Assembly: GCF_026151205.1 (NCBI RefSeq)
Contig: NC_087082.1
Coordinates: 250,001-310,000, forward strand
Source of the DNA: Bolinopsis microptera
Lineage: Eukaryota > Ctenophora > Tentaculata > Lobata > Bolinopsidae
Direction: 5' to 3'
Length of the DNA stretch: 60,000 nt
This document shows, one piece after another, positions 46,380 through 56,500 of this stretch (position 1 is the stretch's first letter; every line of letters starts with the position of its first letter). The position numbers and the translations under genes are program-made. The notes under the pieces were generated by a model, which was not told the origin of the DNA, did no database searches, and saw nothing but the letters and a program-made list of their open reading frames with translations.

Positions 46380-47220
46380 TGAAAGCATCAAAATCCAACG
46401 ATTTAGGCTTCCTGGCTGCTTTAAATATTTGTAATGATAATGACGATTTTGATTAAACAATAAACATTGATAGTCAAATGACGGAACCCTACGAATTCTC
46501 TGCTGTAACTTTGTCGCGGCGGGACGCATCATAATTTCTATCATTATTTCCAACACTTACTTACAATTGCACTTACAAGCACGTACAAACAAACACATAC
46601 AAACAAATTTCAACAAGTTTGCAAATAACAATTAACATGATTGTAATTTAACACTGATTTGAGTATGCTGCAGTAAGCACACAATTTTGGCCGCTGGAAA
46701 ATCTGTTGACGTTTGTTTTTAAATCGGGTTAAACAATATCATATACCTGGATATATTACATAAATAGACAATTAATATTATCTGCAAGATGTGCAAATAT
46801 TGAAATTTGTAAATAATATAGCAATTGAAAAATTGAATCAAAATTGCAGAGAACAAAAATCGGATTACCGTAAAAATGTAAAATGTAAAATGTAAAAATG
46901 TAAAATGTAAAATGTAAAATCAAGATGTAACACGATAATGATTAAAAAGGGCTATCAATAATCATATAATATGATATATCAAATAATCATATAAAATGTC
47001 ATACATAAAGAGTTGATTTTTGTTAGCCAAGTAAACAACCAAAACAAACAGACAACTGATGACGGAATATAATGTGGATCATCAAAAGAAGAGACAATAA
47101 TGATGACATGTCGTTAGATGACTGTGGTTACACCTAACTACAGTTAGTTACACCTAACTGCAGTTAGTTACACCTAACTACAGTTCTAGCCGTTAGGATA
47201 GACTGGAAATTGATGTTGCT
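46380..47220. other. no gene supported; short repeats
   Basis: AT-rich sequence with an AAAATGTA run (46,870-46,920) and CAGTTAGTTACACCTAACTA copies (47,130-47,185). A short minus ORF near 46,540 (MMRPAATKLQQRIR) has a presequence-like look but no in-frame splice to a glutaminase gene. Confidence 0.4.
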
Positions 47221-47239
47221 ATAGAGATCTGAAGTAATT

Positions 47240-47355
47240 ACACTTCTCTGCAAACTGTCTGCAAATTGTCTGCAAATTGTCTGCAAATTGTCTGCAAACT
47301 GTTCGCAAATTGTCTGCAAATTGTCTGCAAATTGTCTGCAAATTGTCTGCAAATC
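47240..47355. repeat. 11-bp repeat, unit AATTGTCTGCA
   Basis: About ten copies with AAACTGT variants. Confidence 0.9.
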
Positions 47356-47605
47356 CTATGAATTTATGTCACAGTTAACCACGGTACAACTTAAATATTT
47401 GTTGTAAAACATTGTAGGCTTTTTGGTTTCCTTTTTATTGAGTCTCATCTTTTTTACTCAAAGACACTTATTGAAAAATTGTAAGTTTCATTAATCGACT
47501 CTTGAATACATACATATTGATATTAAAGTAACTACAGGTATTTACACCTAACTACATATTGATATGGGACAATTTGGCGATCTTCCACGAAAAGCGTTCA
47601 TTAAC

Positions 47606-47796
47606 ACAACTCAAGAGTAACGTATTGTACGTTTTATACTTTATCTAACAAGACAACTCAAGAGTAACGTATTGTACGTTTTATACTTTATCTAACAAGA
47701 CAACTCAAGAGTAACGTATTGTACGTTTTATACTTTATCTAACAAGACAACTGAAGAGTAACGTATTGTACGTTTTATACTTTATCTAACAAGACA
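47606..47796. repeat. 47-bp tandem repeat, four copies
   Basis: Unit ACAACTCAAGAGTAACGTAT, then TGTACGTTTTATACTTTATC, then TAACAAG. Contains the inverted pair AACGTA/TACGTT. Confidence 0.9.
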
Positions 47797-48204
47797 AAAT
47801 TAATAAAAGTTTTAAAAAAGAATATAAATTTTAACCAGACTAAAGAAAAGTTTACGAAAGATGACCAAATCAGTGGGACAATATAGTGAGCAACAGTGCG
47901 GATAAATTTACACTACTAATCTTAAAATGATTTAATAGTCGCCAAATTCGTCACATTTAACACATTTAACCTCATTTATTAGTAAAAATGCCAACGAAAC
48001 AGCTCGGAAATGCGATCTTTATATATAGATTACTAAGTACAAGCAATCACACTCAACAGAATCATACAAATAGCTAAATCCACCGTAATACATTTATAAG
48101 ATTCGTTGTCACATAATAAGATTCGTTGCAACATAATTACTCGTTAGTCATAAAATATAGAACTAATAACTGTCCTCACAGGAAGCAGTGTCCAGTCTTC
48201 ATCC

Positions 48205-48890
48205 GGGGGGGGGGGGGGGGGGGGGGGCTACATCCCCCTCCTCAGATTGGGGGGGGGCTACATCCCCCTCCTCAGATTGGGGGGGGGGCCTACATCCCCC
48301 TCCTCAGATTGGGGGGGGGGGCCTACATCCCCCTCCTCAGATTGGGGGGGGGGGGGCCTACATCCCCTTCCTCAGATTGGGGGGGGGGGGGGGGGCTCGC
48401 AGATTGAGGGGGGGGGGCTCCATCCCTCCTCAGATTGGGGGGGGGGGGGGCACATCCCCTTCTCAGAGTGGGGGGGTGGCTACTCCCCCTCCTCAGATTT
48501 GTGGGGGGCGGGGGGCCTACAACCCCCTCCTCTGATTGGGGGGGGGGGGGGGGGGTGGGCTACACCCCTCCTCAGATTTGGGGGGGGGGGGCCTCCTACA
48601 TCCCCCGCCCTCAGATTGGGGGGGGGGCCTACATCCCCCTCCTCAGATTGGGGGGGGCTACATCCCCCTCCTCAGATTGGGGGGGGGGGGGCTACATCCT
48701 TCCTCAGTGTGGGGAGGGGGGGCTACATCCCCTTCCTCAGATTGGGGGGGGGGGCCTACATCCCCCTCCTCAGATTGGGGGGGGGCCCCTACATCCCCCT
48801 CCTCAGATTGGGGGGGGGGGGTGGGCTACATCCCCCTCCTCAGATTTGGGGGGGGGGCCTACATCCCCCTCCTCAGATTGGATAACAAAG
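48205..48890. repeat. G-run minisatellite, CTACATCCCCCTCCTCAGATT plus G run
   Basis: About 19 units of 30-40 bp. Each has a run of 7-17 G and a pyrimidine-rich CCCCCTCCTCAGATT. Glycine-rich ORFs in all plus frames are repeat translations. Confidence 0.95.
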
Positions 48891-48899
48891 ATACTATTC

Positions 48900-49760
48900 A
48901 GGATCTAGTTAAGCAACAAGTCGTTTTAAACATACAGCAAATGGCTAACACCGGTGTGGAACCCTGCTGAAATCAGGGATATAGAAGTTATTGAAAGCAT
49001 CCAGCGACAGTCTGCCGGACAACTAAGAACCTGTCAATTAGACCTAGTTAACTAATTAACATGCTAGCTTGGGAAATCCAATCAGCTCCGACAATTAAAA
49101 ACCAATCATCATATATCCCCGACAACTAAGAACCTCTGGAGATACTTTAAACATTCAGGTGTCCAGCTGTGCTGTGTATAAGTTGATTAAATTTCTATTA
49201 TTTCTTTGTGTATGTCATTGATGCCAGGATGTACATAATATATTAGTTGAGGCTTCTCTGTTGATATTTGGCTCCCCGTGTTTTCTCCGATAAGTGATTC
49301 ACTACATATAAAGTCAATTCTTTTGAAATTCATCCTATATTTTCTAAATTCCAATCAGGACTCATCGATGTGTCTCATAATTGAATTGGTAACAAGCGAC
49401 AACAAGGTAACTAGTAGTGTAACTATGGTAACAAGCCAAACGTTCATGGGTTGAGCAGCCTCTCGTCGAATCAGTGGCTACCAGAATTTAATGAGATCAA
49501 ACTGGATCTTCTCTCATTGCAGAGACGAAGAAAGCGATACATCTTAATCCATACATAACTCTCATACATAACTCTCATCATCGCTACTGTCAGATGTTCA
49601 GTGATACTACTACGAAAAGATGTTACTTTACTTTTACATCAATTTATTTTGATGGCACGTGTTTATCTTTGATGTTAACTCTCTCAATCGAGAAAATGCA
49701 AAAGAGTGTTTAACAATTATCAGTATCTCAACGATTACCGAACAAACATTGTGGTTACAG
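48900..49760. other. no gene seen
   Basis: Single-copy sequence with no supported exon or RNA gene. Confidence 0.4.
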
Positions 49761-49764
49761 TATT

Positions 49765-49862
49765 AGGGGGGGGGGGGGGGGGGGGGGATAACGTATTTTT
49801 TTATTATTAATTCCACCTAAACAAAAAAAACAAAAAAAACATTATCCCCCCCCCCCCCCAGT
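49765..49862. repeat. poly-G and poly-C arms around an AT-rich loop
   Basis: A run of about 21 G, then GATAACG, and about 60 bp later CATTATC followed by about 13 C. The two runs can pair into a hairpin. Confidence 0.8.
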
Positions 49863-50309
49863 ATTTTGTTACGCTTGTCTCATGATTTAATCACTGTAAT
49901 TCTCCGATGCTCGATCTATCAAGACTTCGATTCAATAAAATCGCGACATAATTATCTCCATTTTTTGGTAAGCTCTTTGGGAATAAAATATAAAACTCGG
50001 ATGAATGTTCGAGATAAAACACAAACAAAAGAAATGTTTACGAAATCAAGCCGGCCGGCTGTTAGCCAAAAATATACTGTTATTATTTCTAACGATTTTG
50101 CTTTTGAATTTATACAGTTTGAACGTTCCATTCAGCCGAATGATCGAAAATTTACGTACAAATTTTTCAAACCGAGAAACAAAAACTGTACGACTGAAAC
50201 ACTAACATGGAGAGGACCGACTAGTTCAGAAGTTAAAAAAGAAGAGACTATTATTATAATATATATTATATTATAATCCTGCTTGTGAATGACTAAAGTC
50301 TGAACTGAT

Positions 50310-50405
50310 AGTAATCATGGTAACTGATAGTAACCATGGTAACTGATAGTAACCATGGTAACTGATAGTAACCATGGTAACTGGTAGTAACCATGGTAAC
50401 TGGTA
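50310..50405. repeat. 20-bp tandem repeat, AACTGATAGTAACCATGGT
   Basis: About five copies with GATAG or GGTAG. Confidence 0.9.
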
Positions 50406-50843
50406 GTCTTCCGCCCGTACCGAAACATCTAGAAACGCAAGAGTCAATCAAATCATACTAATTACTCTTGCCTTGATTATATATCACATTGGTACACGTT
50501 ACGTCACGAGATTAATCAGTTTAAGGTATGTGTTTAGTGTTTACTTGCGACCCAATTACCCTGATTGATATCAACAAACAATATTGTCTCATTTTACAAA
50601 CCTTACACTGTTTCACACTATATTTTTGCAAGAAGTACGTCAGTCGTTCCCAAACAAAATATTTCATTGGCAAACTGTTTGAGTGGTACCACTTCGGGTG
50701 GCTGCAATATTCTGCGTGGATTTCCTGGCGTTACTCATGGTAACTGTAAGAATATAGCTTCACGTGGCGCCGTAACCATGGTAACGTATCATGGCTGTTC
50801 ACTTCACAAGCTGAAGCCTCTGTTTTTAGCGGGAGGAATCTGT

Positions 50844-50990
50844 GTCACAAACACTAGGCCCATCTATCACATTACCTGGTTTCACAGGTAATGTCACAAA
50901 CACTAGGCCCATCTATCACATTACCTGGTTTCACAGGTAATGTCACAAACACTAGGCCCATCTATCACATTACCTGGTTTCACAGGTAAT
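50844..50990. repeat. 49-bp tandem repeat, three copies
   Basis: Unit GTCACAAACACTAGGCCCAT, then CTATCACATTACCTGGTTTC, then ACAGGTAAT. The unit includes the inverted pair ATTACCTG/CAGGTAAT. Confidence 0.9.
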
Positions 50991-51471
50991 TTCATACCAC
51001 TCATTACAGGTACACTTATTAAGCCTGATTCGTCTGTACTAATGAAGTGCAGCTTGACGAATGGCTACCACGCTAATACCTGGATTATACCCTTAACTTG
51101 AAACTAACGAAAAAAAGTCCCTAAAATTAAATTAAATATTTCATGATATTACTACAATAGCAATCCTGAAATGTTAAGATTGATGGTAGTCATGTACACA
51201 TGAAAACCACGTACCTCGAGGCGACCCGCTTAAGATTCGTTTCGGCGTTTTACGGCCATCCACAAGGGAGTATCATCTAGCAGATTAAAATAATATTAAT
51301 AAATTATATCAGAAACTATTACAAAATATTTAATGAGAGCAAGCGTCCGCTAAAGTTCATCATAAAAATCCTAAGATCACATACAACAAAAAACGCCAGA
51401 AAGGCCGGTATATTTACGTCACTTTTCCACGAATAAAATACTTTCACGAAATTTTGCTTTGTAAATGTCGG

Positions 51472-52329
51472 GGCCAGTTGGTAGATCACCGACCGGCTAT
51501 AAGCCGGCTACTAACCGGCTATAAGCCGGCTTATAGCCGGCTACAATTTTTATAGCCGGCTATAAGCCGGCTTATAGCCGGTTAGTAGCCGCTTACATTT
51601 GTTGTTGAGCGACGGCTATTAGCCGGTTATAAGCCTGCTATTAGCCGTTTTGGTATTAAAGGTGGTTATAAGCCGGCTATAAGCCGGCTATAAGCCGGTT
51701 ATAAGATATTAACTCAACTACATCGTACTGAACGATAATCAGGAGCCGGCTATAAGAAATTCAGTGAAAACGGCTATTAGCCGGTTATAAGCCGGCTATT
51801 AGCCGTTTAGGTATCGAAAGTGGTTATAAGCCGGCTATAAGCCGGTTATAAGATATTAACTCAGTTCAGTACGATGAAGTTAAGTTAATATCTTATAGCC
51901 GGCTTATAGCCGGCTTATAACCACTTTCGATACCTAAACGGCTAATAGCCGGCTTATAACCGGCTAATAGCCGTTTTCGCTGAATTTCTTATAGCCGGCT
52001 CCTGACTATCGTTCAGTACGATGAAGTTGAGTTAATATCTTATAACCGGCTTATAGCCGGCTTATAACCACTTTCGATACCTAAACGGCTAATAGCCGGC
52101 TTATAACCGGCTAATAGCCGTTTTCACTGAATTTCTTATAGCCGATACCTAAACGGCTAATAGCCGGCTTATAACCGGCTAATAGCCGTCGCTCAACAAC
52201 AAATGTAAGCGGCTACTAACCGGCTATAAGCCGGCTTATAGCCGGCTATAAAAATTGTAGCCGGCTATAAGCCGGTTTATAGCCGGCTTATAACCGGCTT
52301 ATAGCCGGTCGGTGATCTACCAATTTCCC
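51472..52329. mobile_element. 858-bp foldback element with AGCCGGCTATA repeats
   Basis: An exact 8-bp duplication AATGTCGG flanks it (51464-51471 and 52330-52337). The outer ends share TTGGTAGATCACCGACCGGC in inverted orientation. Arms of several hundred bp mirror each other, including GAGCCGGCTATAAGAAATTC and its complement, and are filled with GGCTATAAGCC-type units that are themselves palindromic. Only a few dozen bases lack symmetry. No ORF. Confidence 0.85.
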
Positions 52330-52339
52330 AATGTCGGTA

Positions 52340-53480
52340 TCAAATATCAATACTGCAATAGCAATCCTAAAATCCTAAAATCACACACAAAATGTGCAGG
52401 GACAAATTGAGGACACGTACAAACGATTCTATAAAAAATGGAACAATACCGTCGATACATTAGGTAACGATTGGATAATTCAATTTAACACAATTCGGTA
52501 TTCGTCGTTCAGATCCAGGTAAAGTAAATAAAAACAGTAAATAAAAACCCCGATTTACCGCAAACCTTAGTTTTACCGCAGATAATTCACTTCCCCCGAA
52601 TTTTTCTTCGAAATTCACACGAAAAATAAGATTTTTTCCGACAGTTTGGTCGGAATTTTTCCACAAGTTGATTTTTATTATATACATGTATATAAAGATG
52701 TAGTGGACTTTATTGATGTTATCCCTTATTATATACTCTTATAGTATTAGTACTAAGGATGCGACCCCTTACACAAGCTCATTAGCTCGGTTCAAGGTGT
52801 GCTCGTTACTGCTTCTCGAATCACATATTCATATTTATATTCTCATTTTACCCATTAACTCATCCCATGCTTGAGAATAGTAATACGTTCCAATTGGTTT
52901 GAGATCCGCACTATAGGAGCAATTGTTTGTGGTCCGATCTAAATTTACTGATACAATTTTAAGAACACATGATATTGACGCATGTTCTAATATGATGTAC
53001 CATATAACTAAGAAGGTAAACACTGTAGGTAAATTCTAAAAGTTTACAATCATTAGATAGCTAATTAAATACGTGTGATTACTGATTATCCAAAATATCT
53101 ATATAGATTTGAGGCCTTATCCACCCATTTTATACCAGTTTCGGACCCTAAAAACGAAAACCCCGATTTACCGCGGGTTTTTGCAGTAAACTGTACTTGA
53201 TGAGGGGCAAAAATATAATTAATTAATATAATCAATTAATATAATTGAGGAATACATACAAACAGGGCCTCTCTCCTTTATTACCCTCTATTTAATTTAG
53301 TTGTATACTGGAGTCTTTAGTTGTCCAATAATTACAACAAATAAGATATACATCGCATATTCATTAGTTATAAATAAATATGAGAGTAGAATTGCAAAAC
53401 ACAACGTAGCAAGTCGAACAATGCGTCTATTATCACAAGTAATTATACGCGGACCGCGAGAGAGAGTAACTGAAGCTCGG
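52340..53480. other. no gene seen
   Basis: AT-rich DNA. CCCCGATTTACCGC occurs twice (near 52,547 and 53,160). Minus ORFs here show no splice signals or recognisable protein. Confidence 0.4.
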
Positions 53481-53534
53481 TACAGCTAACAGAGTAGTGT
53501 TACAGCTAACAAGCTGGCAGGATGTGGCTGCATG

Positions 53535-56500
53535 TTACAACTGTGCTTCTTCGGAACGTGTGTGATTGATCCGATCAGCGCTAAACTGGTGATCATAGAA
53601 TACCGATTAACGGGTGATACTCGTAAAATATCTGTTCCATATATTAGACCGTCGACGAGTCCAACTCGGCGCGCGTCCTGGTGGGTTGTAAACCTACAAA
53701 ATACCGACAGCACTAAAGTCTAAACTGGTGATTATAGAATACCGACAGCACTAAAGTCTAAACTGGTGATTATAGAATACCGACAGCGCTAAACTGGTGA
53801 TTATAGAATACCGACAGCACTAAACTGGTGATTATAGAATACCGACAGCACTAAAGTCTAAACTGGTGATTATAGAATACCGACAGCACTAAAGTCTAAA
53901 CTGGTGATTATAGAATACCGACAGCACTATTAAAGTCTAAACTGGTGATTATAGAATACCGACAGCGCTAAACTGGTGATTATAGAATACCGACAGCACT
54001 AAAGTCTAAACTGGTGATTATAGAATACCGACAGCGCTAAACTGGTGATTATAGAATACCGACAGCGCTAAAGTCTAAACTGGTGATTATAGAATACCGA
54101 CAGCGCTAAACTGGTGATTATAGAATACCGACAGCACTAAATTCTAAACTGGTGATTATAGAATACCGAAAGCGCTAAAGTCTAAACTGGTGATTATAGA
54201 ATACCGACAGCGCTAAACTGGTGATTATAGAATACCGACAGCACTAATGTCTAAACTGGTGATTATAGAATACCGACAGCGCTAAACTGGTGATTATAGA
54301 ATACCGACAGCACTAAAGTCTAAACTGGTGATTATAGAATACCGACAGCGCTAAAGTCTAAACTGGTGATTATAGAATACCGACAGCGCTAAACTGGTGA
54401 TTATAGAATACCGACAGCACTAAAGTCTAAACTGGTGATTATAGAATACCGACAGCGCTTAACTGGTGATTATAGAATACCGACAGCACTAAAGTCTAAA
54501 CTGGTGATTATAAATTACGTGCACTGTGCAGTTTGGAGGTGTGCAGTTCTGGTTATGATCCATGGGTCGTGAGTGCGTTTTAGTGAACAAATAAACTTGT
54601 TTCTACATTTTATTTTATTTTTGGATTTTTGAATAACTAGCATTGTTGTTGCTGCAAACAAAAACATAAACATTAAACATACCTGAGTCCTGACTGTACC
54701 TATGATATAACTACAAACAGACAAACAAACAAACCTTACGACTAAAACATTACTACAAACAAATAGACAGACAGACAAACCAACACGTACCTGGCAAGGT
54801 TAGAGACAAACCAACACGTACCTGGCAAGGTTAGAGACAAACCAACACGTACCTGGCAAGGTTAGAGACAAACCAACACGTACCTGGCAAGGTTAGAGAC
54901 AAACCAACACGTACCTGGCAAGGTTAGAGACAAACCAACACGTACCTGGCAAGGTTAGAGACAAACCAACACGTACCTGGCAAGGTTAGAGACAAACCAA
55001 CACGTACCTGGCAAGGTTAGAGACAAACCAACACGTACCTGGCAAGGTTAGAGACAAACCAACACGTACCTGGCAAGGTTAGAGACAAACCAACACGTAC
55101 CTGGCAAGGTTAGAGACAAACCAACACGTACCTGGCAAGGTTAGAGACAAACCAACACGTACCTGGCAAGGTTAGAGACAAACCAACACGTACCTGGCAA
55201 GGTTAGAGACAAACCAACACGTACCTGGCAAGGTTAGAGACAAACCAACACGTACCTGGCAAGGTTAGAGACAAACCAACACGTACCTGGCAAGGTTAGA
55301 GACAAACCAACACGTACCTGGCAAGGTTAGAGACAAACCAACACGTACCTGGCAAGGTTAGAGACAAACCAACACGTACCTGGCAAGGTTAGAGACAAAC
55401 CAACACGTACCTGGCAAGGTTAGAGACAAACCAACACGTACCTGGCAAGGTTAGAGACAAACCAACACGTACCTGGCAAGGTTAGAGACAAACCAACACG
55501 TACCTGGCAAGGTTAGAGACAAACCAACACGTACCTGGCAAGGTTAGAGACAAACCAACACGTACCTGGCAAGGTTAGAGACAAACCAACACGTACCTGG
55601 CAAGGTTAGAGACAAACCAACACGTACCTGGCAAGGTTAGAGACAAACCAACACGTACCTGGCAAGGTTAGAGACAAACCAACACGTACCTGGCAAGGTT
55701 AGAGACAAACCAACACGTACTTGGCAAGGTTAGAGACAAACCAACACGTACCTGGCAAGGTTAGAGAGCTCTTCAACTGGTACTGAGGGTTCTGACACGT
55801 GTTCAGTTAGTATTGGTTCTCTGCTGGAGCTGGATATGGACTCTCCTATAGCTTCTGCAAGCTCTATCACACCAGAACCTGGGGGGAGGGGTTGGTTAGT
55901 TACACTCCTATAGCTTCTGCAAGCTCTATCACACCAGAACCTGGGGGGAGGGGTTGGTTAGTTACTCTCCTATAGCTTCTGCAAGCTCTATCACACCAGA
56001 ACCTGGGGGGAGGGGTTGGTTAGTTACTCTCCTATAGCTTCTGCAAGCTCTATCACACCAGAACCTGGGGGGAGGGGTTGGTTAGTTACTCTCCTATAGC
56101 TTCTGCAAGCTCTATCACACCAGAACCTGGGGGATGTGGTTGGTTAGTTAAACTGTACTGTACTGTACTGTACTGTACTGTACTGTACTGTACTGTACTG
56201 TACTGTACTGTACTGTACTGTACTGTACTGTACTGTACTGTACTGTACTGTACTGTACTGTACTGTACTGCACTGTACTGTACTGTACTGTACTGCACTG
56301 TACTGTACTGCACTGTACTGCTTTGCAGATTGTTAATGCACGCATGGGGTGGGGATGTATCTTGTCTTTAGAACCCGTAGTTTTACATTACGGAAGGATG
56401 AACATGCCTTAAGGGTTGGTGTTTTAACGCTAACGAGTCTATAAGTAGGTGAATATATTGAAGATGGTATAATGAATTATTAAATAAAATATAAACAATT

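Noticed and set aside
46374-46556. Upstream exon with a mitochondrial presequence (MMRPAATKLQQRIR) for the 40.5-42.3-kb glutaminase
   Set aside because: No convincing donor gives an in-frame join to the ATG at 42,282.
48126-48970. Long overlapping glycine/proline-rich plus-strand ORFs
   Set aside because: Open in several frames only because of the G-run/CCCCCTCC repeat; no splice or start evidence.
51228-51285. Minus-strand exon ending CTCGAG/GTACGTG with acceptor CTGCTAG
   Set aside because: All three frames contain a stop between the two sites, and none matches the phase left by the small gene.
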